From NCBI GenBank assembly GCA_019753285.1, contig JAIELD010000084.1, positions 1 through 33,453 on the forward strand: a stretch of DNA of 33,453 bases. Reading direction: 5' to 3'. Below the pieces are notes generated by a model that made no database searches, was not told the origin of the DNA, and saw only the letters and a program-made list of their open reading frames with translations. Shown here piece after piece: positions 1-8,286 of the stretch. Position numbers and translations under genes: made by a program. Positions within the stretch are counted from its first letter, which is position 1. The number at the start of each line of letters is the position of its first letter. This DNA is from Beijerinckiaceae bacterium. GTDB taxonomy: Bacteria > Pseudomonadota > Alphaproteobacteria > Rhizobiales > Beijerinckiaceae.

Positions 1-198
1 TTGATGGAGACCGACAGCTTGCGCTGCTGCGTCGAGGCCGCCGTCTGGCTGGAGGCCACCACCGCGTTGACGCCCTTGGCCCGCAAGCCGGCGAGGGCGG
101 GCGCGCTCACGCAAACGTGTAGTGTTTCCTGTTGTGCAAGGCGGCGCTCGGCGGGCAACATCCGCCTCGTCAAGACGTTCGGCTCACGAGGGGGTTTC

Positions 199-645
199 AT
201 GGTCAAACGCATCGCAGCAGCAGGCCTCCTGGCCGCGCTCCTTTCAGGCCCGTTCCTGCTCGCAAACGCCGCGACCCCGCCCGCCGGCTCGACACGCGTC
301 AAGATCACCGGAGAGCTGGTCGACACTTTCTGTTCCGTCTCCGAGATCATGTTCGCCTACGGAACGGCACATTATCAATGCGCGGTCTGGTGCGCGGTCG
401 GCGGGGTACCCGTCAGCATCAAGGCTGAGGACGGCGAATTCTACATGGTGCTCAGGATCGAGGATGACGAGGAGAATGTCGTCAATCCAAAGCTACTGAA
501 GATCCAGGCGCACAAGGCGACGGTCGATGGCGACCTCATCAAGCGTAACGGGGTCAATTATCTGCTCGTCTCGAAAGTCGCGGACGACAAGGGTATCGTC
601 AATCTGACCCATGACGAAAACGGCGTCGTGCCGCTGGGGAACTGA
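199..645 (+). CDS. Small exported cysteine-containing protein, unknown function
   Basis: A 148-residue protein. Residues 1-25 form a typical Sec signal peptide (VKR, then a Leu/Ala-rich core, then A-N-A), so it should act in the periplasm. The mature part carries G-E-L-V-D-T-F-C (38-45) and then C61 and C65 in YQCAVWC, so three cysteines with nearby His59 and Met51 could bind metal or form a disulfide. The ATG at 199 is preferred because a purine-rich GAGGGGG lies just upstream; the reading frame is open further upstream but is not protein-like there. It is first in an operon with a similar small protein and a SCO1 homologue, which hints at copper or cytochrome oxidase assembly. That role is inferred from context only; I do not recognise a named family. 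Confidence 0.75.
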   Translation: MVKRIAAAGLLAALLSGPFLLANAATPPAGSTRVKITGELVDTFCSVSEIMFAYGTAHYQCAVWCAVGGVPVSIKAEDGEFYMVLRIEDDEENVVNPKLLKIQAHKATVDGDLIKRNGVNYLLVSKVADDKGIVNLTHDENGVVPLGN

Positions 646-651
646 CCTGAG

Positions 652-1173
652 ATGAAACAGATGCCAGCCCGCTTCACCATCCTCACCGCCTTGGCGCTTT
701 TCAACCTCGCGCCGGCTCGCGCGGCCGAAAGCGTCGGCGCGCAGTATGAAAATCCGATGGAGCTGCAGGGCACCGTCGTCGACGTGCTCTGCGAGCTCGG
801 CGGGAGCTGCCCGAAGAATTGCGGCGACGGCAAGCGGCTGCTCGGCATCAAGCTCAAATCCGGCGATCTCGTGCCCGTCGCCAAGGGCGCGCCGATCTTC
901 GCAAACGCCACGCTCTCCGTACTGCCCTTCTGCGGTAAGCCGATCGAGGTCGACGGGCTGATGATCGAAAACCCGAAGATGCGCATCTACTACGTGCAGC
1001 GCTATCGGCCGGACAGCAGCGCGGCCTGGAAGGATGACGAGGGCTTCGAGGTTGCCTGGGCGCAGAAAAACGGCAAGTCGAACGAGTGGTATCGTGATGA
1101 TCCGATCGTCAAGGACGCGATCGGCGACAAGGGCGTGCTCGGTATCAAGGGCCTGGCGCCCAAACCGCAATGA
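652..1173 (+). CDS. Second small exported cysteine protein, distant paralogue of the gene before it
   Basis: A 173-residue protein with a signal peptide (residues 1-24, ending P-A-R-A-A). The mature part has G-T-V-V-D-V-L-C (40-47), matching the G-x-x-V-D-x-x-C motif of the upstream protein, then C53 and C57 (GSCPKNCG) and C94 (PFCG). The early cysteines sit at the end of a predicted first beta strand in both proteins, so the two look like diverged copies of one fold. The gene follows its neighbour after 6 bp and its stop overlaps the start of the SCO gene (ATGA), so all three are probably co-translated. Function is unknown; copper handling or thiol redox in the periplasm is an inference from the cysteines and the SCO neighbour. 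Confidence 0.8.
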   Translation: MKQMPARFTILTALALFNLAPARAAESVGAQYENPMELQGTVVDVLCELGGSCPKNCGDGKRLLGIKLKSGDLVPVAKGAPIFANATLSVLPFCGKPIEVDGLMIENPKMRIYYVQRYRPDSSAAWKDDEGFEVAWAQKNGKSNEWYRDDPIVKDAIGDKGVLGIKGLAPKPQ

Positions 1174-1802
1174 TCGCGTTGGCGGCTGGCGTCCGCCGTC
1201 TCGCCTGGGTCGTTCTGGCGAGCGCGGCGACCCTCATGGGCCATGAGGCCGCCGCGCACGACACGTCGCACGTGAAGCCCGCCGCGATACCATCCCTCGA
1301 TCCGCTGGCAAACCGCTTCGGCGGCCCGTTCAGCCTGATCGACCATACCGGAACGCGCGTCAGCGACGCGGACTTCCGCGGTCGTTACATGCTCGTCTAT
1401 TTCGGCTTCACCCATTGCGGCGATACCTGCCCGATCGATCTCGCCCTGATGGGCCAGGCGCTCGACACGGTTGGTCCAGCAGTCGCCGACCGGATCCAGC
1501 CGATCTTCATCAGCGTCGACCCGGAGGTCGATACGCCGAAGGTGCTGGCGGACTATGTGGTGAATTTTCATCCGCGCCTTGTCGGCCTCACCGGCTCACT
1601 CGCCGAGATCAGCGCCGCTGCGAAGGCCTATCGTGTCCAGCGCCACAAGATCCTGCATCAGGCGACCAACGGCCACCCCTATTTCATCGATCACGGCTCC
1701 CTCATGTTCCTTATGGGGCCGGACGGCGCGTTCGTCTCGCTCTTTCCGCACAACAGCTCCGCCGAGAAGATCGCGGAGAGCCTCAAGACGTATGTGCGCT
1801 AG
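1170..1802 (+). CDS. SCO1/SenC-family copper chaperone
   Basis: A 210-residue thioredoxin-fold protein of the SCO1/SenC/PrrC family, which delivers copper to the CuA site of cytochrome c oxidase. The copper-binding motif C-G-D-T-C-P is seen at residues 83-88, and the third ligand, a conserved His, is H175 in I-D-H-G-S. Residues 1-29 are hydrophobic and form a signal peptide or N-terminal anchor, so the domain faces the periplasm. The ATG overlaps the stop of the preceding gene by 4 bp. It is the best understood member of the 199-1802 operon and gives the only functional clue for its two partners. No cox genes are in the window. A thiol-redox role, known for some SCO proteins, is an alternative. 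Confidence 0.93.
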   Translation: MIALAAGVRRLAWVVLASAATLMGHEAAAHDTSHVKPAAIPSLDPLANRFGGPFSLIDHTGTRVSDADFRGRYMLVYFGFTHCGDTCPIDLALMGQALDTVGPAVADRIQPIFISVDPEVDTPKVLADYVVNFHPRLVGLTGSLAEISAAAKAYRVQRHKILHQATNGHPYFIDHGSLMFLMGPDGAFVSLFPHNSSAEKIAESLKTYVR

Positions 1803-1825
1803 AGCTCTTTTGAATTGAATAGGAC

Positions 1826-2734
1826 TTATTCGGCAGCGAGCAGCCCGGCGGCCAGTCCTGAGGCGACGGCGCTTGCCGCGCGCACGCGCATCGCCTCGCC
1901 GATGATGATGAGGCACGGCCCGTCGAAACGGATCGATGCCGCCTGCGCCACGATCTCGCCGAGCGTGCCGCGAACGATGCGCTCGTCGGCGCAGGTCGCA
2001 TTCTCCACGATCACCACCGGCGTTTGGCTTGCAAGGCCGTGCTCGCGCAGCGCCTGCACCAGCGGCGGCAGCGTCTTCACGCCCATATAGACGCAGGTTG
2101 TGGCCGAGGAATCGGCCAGGGCGCGGAAATCGAGATCGTCCGGCAGCGCGCCGTCTCTTGCATGCGCGGTCACGAATTGCAGCCGCCGTGAGACGCCGCG
2201 CTTCGTCAAGGAGAGCTGGAGGCTGGCCGCCGCGCCGAAAGCCGCCGTGATGCCGCTCACCACCTCAACCGGGACGCCGGCCGCTTCCGCCGCCTGAAGC
2301 TCCTCGTCGGCGCGGCCGAACACCATGGGATCGCCGCCCTTCAGCCGCACGACGCGCTTGCCTTGCAAAGCATGGGCGATGGCGAGGTCACAGATTTCGG
2401 ATTGACGCGCCGAAGGACGGCCGCCGCGCTTGCCGACATGGATGCGCTCGGCTTCGGCCGACACGAAGGCAAGCACCCCGTCGCTCACGAGATCGTCGTA
2501 GAGAACGACGTCGGCGCTCGCCAGCGCCTTCACCGCCTTCAGTGTGAGGAGGTCGGGATCGCCAGGACCGGCGCCGACAAGCACCAGCGCGCCACGCGGT
2601 GCGCAGCCGCCGGAAACGTCCGTTGAGCCAGTATGCGCCAAGCCTTCATCCACCAAAATGGGTCGGCCGCGACGGCCGCGCCCATGTCTTTCTGAAATTC
2701 CAAGGACGAAGCTTAGCGGCGCACGAGCTTCCAT
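1826..2734 (-). CDS. cobA: Uroporphyrinogen-III C-methyltransferase (SUMT)
   Basis: SUMT transfers two methyl groups from S-adenosylmethionine to uroporphyrinogen III to make precorrin-2, the branch point to sirohaem and cobalamin. The SAM-binding V-G-A-G-P-G-D-P-D-L-L-T motif, the Y-D-D-L-V segment, G-K-R-G-G, R-L-K-G-G-D-P-M-V-F-G-R and the C-terminal P-C-L-I-I-I-G-E are all present. The catalytic domain starts near residue 49 of the 302-residue reading frame. The ATG at 2734 leaves an unusual basic extension and overlaps bioY by 22 bp; a GTG at 2653 would remove half of it, but neither start has a good ribosome site. No CysG N-terminal oxidase/chelatase domain is present. Translational coupling to bioY is likely. 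Confidence 0.92.
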   Translation of the reverse strand: MEARAPLSFVLGISERHGRGRRGRPILVDEGLAHTGSTDVSGGCAPRGALVLVGAGPGDPDLLTLKAVKALASADVVLYDDLVSDGVLAFVSAEAERIHVGKRGGRPSARQSEICDLAIAHALQGKRVVRLKGGDPMVFGRADEELQAAEAAGVPVEVVSGITAAFGAAASLQLSLTKRGVSRRLQFVTAHARDGALPDDLDFRALADSSATTCVYMGVKTLPPLVQALREHGLASQTPVVIVENATCADERIVRGTLGEIVAQAASIRFDGPCLIIIGEAMRVRAASAVASGLAAGLLAAE

Positions 2735-3312
2735 GCCAGCGGCAAGGTCGCGGCGGCGAGCAGGAGCTTCAACAGATCACCCGGCAGGAAGGGATAAACG
2801 CCGACGACGAGAGCCCTTTCCGCCCCGATGACATGGCCGAGCCAGACAAAGCCCGTGACGAGAATGATGGCCGCGCCCCCGGCCATCATCAGGATCGCAG
2901 ACACCGGCGACCGGTCCCAGCCGCGGCGGGCAAGAAAGCCGACGAAGGTTGCGGCCGGCAGATAGGCGAGCAGATAGCCGATCGTCGGGCTCGCGAGATA
3001 GGCAAGCCCTGCCGTCGACCCGGCGAAGACCGGCGCGTTCAGGAACAACCCTTCGGCAAGGTAGAGCGCGATCGTCGCCGCACCGAGCGCAGGACCATAG
3101 GCCGCGCCAAGCACGAGCACGACGAAGGTCTGCATCGTGAGCGGCACTGGATAGAACGGCACCTGCACCTTGGCGGAGATGGCGAGCAGCACGGTGCCAA
3201 CCAGCGCGAGTATGACGCCGCGGATCAAGCTGACATTGGCTTCCACCGGCCAGAAGCTGGCGCTCAACGTGGCGGGCTCGATGCGGGCTTGTCCCTGCTT
3301 TGTCTCGCGCAT
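2713..3312 (-). CDS. bioY: BioY biotin transporter, substrate-binding (S) component
   Basis: A 199-residue integral membrane protein with about six hydrophobic segments. It has the BioY hallmarks: K-V-Q-V-P-F-Y-P-V-P-L-T-M-Q-T in the first loop, then G-x-x-Y-G-P-x-L-G and the Y-L-A-E-G segment. BioY is the S component of ECF-type biotin transporters; it can work with the A and T units BioMN or alone. No bioM or bioN is seen here. The ATG at 3312 has a very good ribosome site, AAGGAGA, six bases upstream. The gene overlaps the following cobA by 22 bp. I looked for the alphaproteobacterial BioR operator (TTATAGATAA-like) in the divergent region 3313-3481 and found no convincing copy. Confidence 0.93.
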   Translation of the reverse strand: MRETKQGQARIEPATLSASFWPVEANVSLIRGVILALVGTVLLAISAKVQVPFYPVPLTMQTFVVLVLGAAYGPALGAATIALYLAEGLFLNAPVFAGSTAGLAYLASPTIGYLLAYLPAATFVGFLARRGWDRSPVSAILMMAGGAAIILVTGFVWLGHVIGAERALVVGVYPFLPGDLLKLLLAAATLPLAWKLVRR

Positions 3313-3481
3313 GCGCGTCTCCTTCTAAAAAAAGCCATCAGGCTGATCGACGTGATAACCAACCTATATGCGGCATTGGTCCCGCGCTCAAGTATTGCCA
3401 AAGGGGCACTTGCCGGTTGCGCATCCATCTTTTGCCGGAGATAACAAGCGCGGCAGGATCAGAGCCGCGCGGGGAGCGATA

Positions 3482-4381
3482 TTGAATACGACCATCGACG
3501 AAACCCTTCGCGCCGAGAGGTTTGTTCAGCTCACGCCGCTTGTCGGCAGGCTGATCGCGCCGAACGGCGGCCCGTTCACCTATACGGGCACCTGCACCTA
3601 CCTCATCGGCGCGCAAAGCCTCATCGTGCTCGACCCCGGCCCGGAGAGCGAGGTGCATTATGACGGCCTCGTCGCCGCCATCGCCGGCCGCCCTGTTTCG
3701 CACATCGTCGTCACCCATACGCACCGTGACCACTCGCCGCTGGCGCGTCGCCTGAAGGCCGCGACAGGCGCGCCGATCTGGGGCTGCGCGCCGCATTTTC
3801 CCGCACGGCCGTTGTTCGAGGGCGAGGTCAATCTGCTTGACGCCAGCGCGGACCAACTCCACGCGCCGGACCGCGTGCTGGAGGAGGGCGATCTGGTCGA
3901 CGGCGACGGCGCAACGCTGACAGCGATCGCGACACCGGGCCATACGATGAACCACCTCGCCTTCGCCTTCGCACAGGAGAACACGCTGTTTTCCGGCGAT
4001 CACGTCATGGCCTGGTCGACGAGCATAGTCGCGCCGCCGGACGGGGACATGGCCGCCTACATGGCCTCGCTCGACAAGCTCAAAAGCCGCGAGGAGAGCG
4101 TGTTCTGGCCTGGCCATGGCGGTCCTGTCGAGCAGCCGCAGCGCTTCGTGCGCGGATTGCTCACCCATCGCCGGCAGCGCGAGACCGCGATCCTCGCGCG
4201 GCTTGCCGAAGGCGACCGGCTGATTTCGCAGATCGTGCCCAAAATCTACGACGGGCTTGCCCCGCGCCTGCATGCCGCAGCGGCGCTTTCGGTGTTCGCG
4301 CATCTGGAAGACCTTGCCGCCCGCGGGCTGGTCATCTCAGACAGCCATCCGACCCTGACCTCGGAATACCGTCCCGGCTGA
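3482..4381 (+). CDS. Metallo-beta-lactamase-fold hydrolase (LACTB2-like)
   Basis: A 299-residue protein starting at a TTG with GGGGAG five bases upstream; an in-frame start at 3368 would add an atypical leader. The dinuclear zinc motif T-H-T-H-R-D-H is at residues 78-84, followed by T-P-G-H-T (third His), S-G-D-H (bridging Asp) and W-P-G-H-G-G (last His). The C-terminal 70 residues look like the winged-helix tail found in LACTB2 and related hydrolases. The substrate cannot be told from sequence; family members cut thioesters, lactones or RNA. It is divergent from bioY and shares that upstream region. There is no signal peptide, so it is cytoplasmic. Confidence 0.88.
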   Translation: MNTTIDETLRAERFVQLTPLVGRLIAPNGGPFTYTGTCTYLIGAQSLIVLDPGPESEVHYDGLVAAIAGRPVSHIVVTHTHRDHSPLARRLKAATGAPIWGCAPHFPARPLFEGEVNLLDASADQLHAPDRVLEEGDLVDGDGATLTAIATPGHTMNHLAFAFAQENTLFSGDHVMAWSTSIVAPPDGDMAAYMASLDKLKSREESVFWPGHGGPVEQPQRFVRGLLTHRRQRETAILARLAEGDRLISQIVPKIYDGLAPRLHAAAALSVFAHLEDLAARGLVISDSHPTLTSEYRPG

Positions 4382-4386
4382 GACGC

Positions 4387-5169
4387 CTATCGATCCTTTG
4401 CAAGCGCGACGAGATCGCCGACGAGGCTTTCAATCCGCCGCGCATTCGCGCCGAAATCATGCCGGCCGATCCTCGAGGTTGAACGCATGTCGATCCGCGT
4501 CTCGTCGCCGACGGCGCGCAGGCGGATAACGATGTCTTCGGGAATGCGCAGCAGCGGGGAGCGATCGATCGCCTCGACATAAGCTTCGTCTCGCGCCCGC
4601 TGCGGCCCGACGGCTTCGACGATCGTCCAGCGGCGCTGCTGCAGGGCCTGCTGCACGAGGCGGAAGCTCTCATCGACGCCGAGTTCGAGCAGCACCGGCT
4701 GCACGCCCGGATAGGCCGCGCGCTGCGCGGCGGCAAAAGACGCGTCATAGGCGGGCGGCGTGTAGTTCCCTCGCCGCGCGACGGCCTGCCGGCTCGGCGA
4801 GAAGCCAGGCGGTGCGGAAAAATCGGTCGAGACGTCGGCGAGGACCGGCAGCGTGAGCGACAGCGCGGCAAGATAAGCAGGATAGGCGAGCAGCAGGAGG
4901 GCGAGTACGAGCCCGGCATAGGCGGAGCCCAGCCCTTTAGCGCCGACCCGCCAGATGACGACGAAGGCGGCGACGGCGAGAACGGCGGCAAGGCTCGACA
5001 GGAAGAGCGCCGAGCCGATGACCGCCATCGATGGCAAGAGCGGAACCGCGCCGGTGCGGCCGACATAAAGACCAAAGGCCGCCATCAGCAGCGCGAGGAA
5101 GGCGAGCCGCTGGCTCCAGAGCGCAAGGCCCGAAACGGGCGGCGAAAATCGTCTTTGCATCGCCCGCAT
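4387..5169 (-). CDS. DUF1499 domain membrane protein
   Basis: About 260 residues. Three hydrophobic segments fill the first 110 residues, and the C-terminal half is a soluble DUF1499 domain, recognisable by D-E-A-Y-V-E-A-I-D-R-S-P-L-L-R-I-P-E-D and by R-x-D-M-R-S-x-S-R-x-G-x-x-D-x-G-x-N near the end. DUF1499 proteins are common in alphaproteobacteria and have no established function. The start is uncertain: ATG 5169, ATG 5160 and TTG 5196 are all possible and none has a strong ribosome site. It ends 6 bp from the convergent hydrolase gene and is divergent from the MarR gene. Confidence 0.8.
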   Translation of the reverse strand: MRAMQRRFSPPVSGLALWSQRLAFLALLMAAFGLYVGRTGAVPLLPSMAVIGSALFLSSLAAVLAVAAFVVIWRVGAKGLGSAYAGLVLALLLLAYPAYLAALSLTLPVLADVSTDFSAPPGFSPSRQAVARRGNYTPPAYDASFAAAQRAAYPGVQPVLLELGVDESFRLVQQALQQRRWTIVEAVGPQRARDEAYVEAIDRSPLLRIPEDIVIRLRAVGDETRIDMRSTSRIGRHDFGANARRIESLVGDLVALAKDR

Positions 5170-5278
5170 CAAAATCGGCTGGCCTGCCAGTTGCAAGCGT
5201 TAATTCTCGCCTTCGGCCAGACTTGAAGGCGCTGCGCTTCTCCGTTAAGTGCGGAAGGCTTACGACGTTTGGAATGCG

Positions 5279-5743
5279 ATGTCCGAAAATGTGAAACCTG
5301 CCCGGGTCTGGTTCCGGACCCTCCGGCTCATGGCCCGCGCCCAGTTTGAAATCGGCATGCGGCTCAAATATATCGGGCTTTCGATCCCGCAATTCGACGT
5401 GCTTTCGACGCTGACCGAGCAGGAAGGCCTGTCACAGCGCGCGCTTGCGGAGCGCCTCTACGTCACGAAGGGCAACGTCTCCGGCCTCGTCGACCGGCTG
5501 GAGCAGGCTGAACTCGTCGAGCGCCGCGACACGCCGGGCGACCGGCGCTCCCACGGCGTCTTCCTCACCGAAAAAGGTCGCGCCGCCGCGCTCAAGGGCA
5601 TCGCCATCCAGAACGCCTTCATCGAGGAGACGCTCGGCACGATCGGCGATTGCGATCTTTCCGAAATGGACCGGCTGACCATCCTCTGGCGGGACGTCGT
5701 CCGCAACCTGCCGAACAAGTCGCTTGAAAAGGCCGCGGGCTAA
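5279..5743 (+). CDS. MarR-family transcriptional regulator
   Basis: A 154-residue winged-helix protein. The helix-turn-helix spans L-S-Q-R-A-L-A-E-R-L-Y-V-T-K-G-N-V-S, followed by the wing with the family signature D-T-P-G-D-R-R-S-H-G-V-F-L-T-E-K-G. MarR proteins are dimers that usually release DNA on binding a small aromatic or phenolic ligand. ATG 5279 is preferred over an upstream GTG at 5249 because the domain starts soon after it, though the ribosome site is weak. The gene lies 72 bp before the hydratase and amidase genes on the same strand, so it probably controls them and itself. The ligand is unknown. Confidence 0.9.
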   Translation: MSENVKPARVWFRTLRLMARAQFEIGMRLKYIGLSIPQFDVLSTLTEQEGLSQRALAERLYVTKGNVSGLVDRLEQAELVERRDTPGDRRSHGVFLTEKGRAAALKGIAIQNAFIEETLGTIGDCDLSEMDRLTILWRDVVRNLPNKSLEKAAG

Positions 5744-5815
5744 GACCACCATCGGTTACATCGACGGCAGGCGCAGCGTCGCCAAGCGCGCGGCGGAAAG
5801 AACAGGTCAGCCCTG

Positions 5816-6658
5816 ATGAATCACGCAGCAACCGCATTCGCCGCATTCGAAACGGCGACCATCGCCCGCGAAGTGCTCGACGCCCAGCGCGAGCGCCGGC
5901 AGATCGCGCCATTCAGCGACGCCGCATCAGATTTCGATCTTGCCGCAGCCTACCGCGTCAATGGCGCGGTGCGCGCGATGCGGGAGCAGCGCGGCGAACA
6001 GGTGGCCGGTCGGAAGATCGGCTTCACCAATACATCGATCTGGGACGAATACGACGTCCATGCGCCGATCTGGAGCTATGTCTATCGATCGACGCTCCAT
6101 TTCGACCCCCGCCCTGACCGTCCGTTCGATCTTGCCGCGCTGGTCGAGCCGCGCATCGAACCCGAGGTCGCGCTGCACCTCAAAAGAGCGCCGACGGCAG
6201 ACATGGACGCATTTGAACTCCTGCGCTGCATCGATCGAATATTCCATGGCTTCGAGATCGTGCAATCGCTCTATCCGGGCTGGCGCTTCAAGGCGCCGGA
6301 CACGGTCGCGGCGTTCGGCCTGCATGGCGCATTGTTCCTGGGCCCTCCGCTCATGATCGAGGACGGAAACGCCGCCGAGATCGCCGAGCGGCTCTCTTCG
6401 TTCCGCATAACGCTGCTGCGGGACGGCGTGCCGGCCGATAACGGCCATGCCGGGCTTGTGCTCGGCGGCGGGCCGCTCGTCGCCTTGAAGCACCTCATCG
6501 ACGTGCTGGCGGCGGATCCGGAGAGCCCTGCCCTTTCGGCTGGCGAAATCATCACGACGGGGACGCTCACAAGGGCTTTGCCGGTCCATCCCGGCGAGCG
6601 CTGGAGCGTGGCGTTCGACGGCCTGCCGCTTGCGAGCGTCGAGCTTGCGCTCGGCTAA
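5816..6658 (+). CDS. 2-keto-4-pentenoate hydratase / FAH-superfamily protein (MhpD-like)
   Basis: A 280-residue protein of the family that contains 2-hydroxypent-2,4-dienoate hydratase (MhpD, XylJ) and 4-oxalocrotonate decarboxylase, divalent-metal enzymes of aromatic meta-cleavage pathways. Seen in sequence: G-R-K-I-G-F-T-N near residue 65, the metal-site segment E-P-R-I-E-P-E-V-A-L, and the C-terminal G-E-I-I-T-T-G-T-L-T and P-V-x-P-G-E-R-W. Length fits the family. It starts 72 bp after the MarR gene and is followed after 3 bp by the amidase, so the three form a likely operon. Hydratase and decarboxylase activities cannot be told apart by eye. Confidence 0.85.
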   Translation: MNHAATAFAAFETATIAREVLDAQRERRQIAPFSDAASDFDLAAAYRVNGAVRAMREQRGEQVAGRKIGFTNTSIWDEYDVHAPIWSYVYRSTLHFDPRPDRPFDLAALVEPRIEPEVALHLKRAPTADMDAFELLRCIDRIFHGFEIVQSLYPGWRFKAPDTVAAFGLHGALFLGPPLMIEDGNAAEIAERLSSFRITLLRDGVPADNGHAGLVLGGGPLVALKHLIDVLAADPESPALSAGEIITTGTLTRALPVHPGERWSVAFDGLPLASVELALG

Positions 6659-6661
6659 GCC

Positions 6662-8113
6662 ATGACGATCGCGCTCGCAACGCTCACCGAACTTCAAGCG
6701 CTGCTGCGCTCGGGCGGCATCACGGCGGTCGAACTCATGAAAGCCGTTCTCTCGCGCATCGATGCGGTGAATCCGGACATCAATGCGGTGGTCGCCCTCG
6801 ACCGGGACATGGCACTGGCTGCGGCACACGAAGCCGACCGACGGTTCGACGAGGGGCGCCAAAGACCGCTCGAGGGCATCCCCGTCACCATCAAGGATGC
6901 GTTCGACGTGGCCGGATTGGTGTCGACCGCAGGCTCTCCCAGCTATGGTGACCGTGTGCCGACGACCGATGCGAGCGCCGTCGCAAGACTGCGCAATGCC
7001 GGCGCGATCGTTATCGGCAAGAGCAACGTGCCGCTGTTTTCCGGCGACTTCCAGGCCTACAACGCCGTTTATGGCGTGACGAACAACCCGTTCGACCGCA
7101 GCCGTTCGCCGGGCGGCTCTTCAGGCGGCGCCGCGGCGGCCGTCGCAACTGGCATGAGCGTGTTCGAACTCGGCTCCGATCTCGGCGGCTCGATCCGCTG
7201 GCCGGCGCACGCCACCGGCGTCTTCGGCCTTAAACCGACCTGGGGCCTCACCTCGACTTTTGGCCACGTTCCGCCCGCGCCGGAGCGGCGTCTGCCGCGC
7301 GATGTCGACCTCTCCGTCGCCGGGCCGATCGCGCGCTCGGCTGCCGATCTCGAGGTGCTGCTGTCCACTCTCGCTGGCCCGCGCGACCCGCTCGCCCCCG
7401 CTACGGAACTCGCTCCGCCGCGCGCCAGCGAGCCCTCTAAGCTCAGAGTGGCCGTCTGGCTCGACGAGCCCTTCGCACCGGTCGACGACGCAGTGCGCGA
7501 CGCGGTGCTGACGGCGGCGACGCGCCTCGGCGATGCTGGCGCGCGGATCGACTACACGGCGCGTCCGGATTTCACCTTTGAAGAATCGTTCGAGGTCTAC
7601 GCCCTTTTGAATCATGCGATCGTCGCGGCTGGACTGCCGGATGCCGTGCGGGACAAGCTTGCTGCCTCGGCTTCGCAATTTGCCGCGGGCGATCTGTCGC
7701 ATCGGGCCTTGCAGGCGCGCGGCGCGCGGCTTTCAGCCGAGACCTACCAGGACATTTTGAAGCGCAGGCAGGCGCTGAAGCGGCGCTGGGCGCAGTTCTT
7801 CGAGCGGTTCGACGTGCTGCTCTGCGCACCCGCGCCGGTCGCGGCCATTCGTCATGATCACAACCCGCGCTTTCACGTGCGGACGATCGAGGTGAACGGC
7901 GAGACGCGTCCCTATTTCGACTTTCTGATGTGGTCGTCGCTCGCGACAATTTCCCACCTGCCGGCGGCGGTGGCACCGGTCATGCGGGACCCGCGCGGCC
8001 TGCCATGCGGGGTTCAAATCATCGGCCCGGAATATGAAGACCGCACGGTGATCGCCGTCGCATGCATGCTGGAAACGCTCGGATGCTGCTTCATCGCACC
8101 GCCGATCGCTTGA
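6662..8113 (+). CDS. Amidase-signature hydrolase
   Basis: A 483-residue amidase-signature enzyme. The Ser-cisSer-Lys triad is visible: Lys78 in T-I-K-D-A, the Gly/Ser stretch S-P-G-G-S-S-G-G (149-156) carrying the cis-Ser, and the nucleophile Ser177 in G-S-D-L-G-G-S-I-R. The family includes GatA, fatty acid amide hydrolase and bacterial indoleacetamide or nicotinamide-type amidases. It is not GatA: no gatB or gatC is nearby and the C-terminal part differs. Linkage to an MhpD-like hydratase and a MarR regulator suggests removal of ammonia from an amide intermediate in breakdown of an aromatic or heterocyclic compound; this is inference. The gene is cytoplasmic, with no signal peptide. Confidence 0.9.
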   Translation: MTIALATLTELQALLRSGGITAVELMKAVLSRIDAVNPDINAVVALDRDMALAAAHEADRRFDEGRQRPLEGIPVTIKDAFDVAGLVSTAGSPSYGDRVPTTDASAVARLRNAGAIVIGKSNVPLFSGDFQAYNAVYGVTNNPFDRSRSPGGSSGGAAAAVATGMSVFELGSDLGGSIRWPAHATGVFGLKPTWGLTSTFGHVPPAPERRLPRDVDLSVAGPIARSAADLEVLLSTLAGPRDPLAPATELAPPRASEPSKLRVAVWLDEPFAPVDDAVRDAVLTAATRLGDAGARIDYTARPDFTFEESFEVYALLNHAIVAAGLPDAVRDKLAASASQFAAGDLSHRALQARGARLSAETYQDILKRRQALKRRWAQFFERFDVLLCAPAPVAAIRHDHNPRFHVRTIEVNGETRPYFDFLMWSSLATISHLPAAVAPVMRDPRGLPCGVQIIGPEYEDRTVIAVACMLETLGCCFIAPPIA

Positions 8114-8257
8114 TTCGATTATCGGGCGTTTCATCGATTTTTTGAAAAAATCACTCTCCAATCGCAATTTTCGTCAGCGCGACGCCGGATTTTCCGATTT
8201 TTTACGGCTTTTTTGGCGGGATTGTCATATTTCTGATGATATTCAGCATTTGTTCAA

Positions 8258-8263
8258 TATAAT
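8258..8263 (+). promoter_or_regulatory. Possible -10 element (TATAAT) in an AT-rich stretch
   Basis: The region 8114-8286 is clearly more AT-rich than its surroundings. It contains an exact TATAAT at 8258-8263, about 85 bases before the small gene at 8348. No clean -35 hexamer lies at the expected 16-18 base distance, so this may depend on an alternative sigma factor or an activator, or be chance. The same stretch holds a perfect AT palindrome (GATTTTTT-G-AAAAAATC, 8136-8152) and a weak GCCG...CGGC plus T-run (8184-8214) that might end the amidase transcript. Confidence 0.35.
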
Positions 8264-8286
8264 AGCCGTCTACTTAATTTGTCTAA

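Noticed and set aside
1-198. A - strand frame open from about position 200 to the left edge, with a stretch slightly like a uroporphyrinogen-III synthase C-terminus, and a + strand frame joined to the 199 gene
   Set aside because: The - frame continues as an open frame antisense into the 199-645 gene and has no clear start; the + leader is not protein-like. No gene is claimed in 1-198.
3313-3481. BioR operator for bioY
   Set aside because: Only fragments such as GGTTATCA are seen; no TTATAGATAA-like palindrome.
5927-6862. Long - strand open frame (311 codons)
   Set aside because: It is antisense to the hydratase and amidase genes and shows only Arg-rich low-information sequence.
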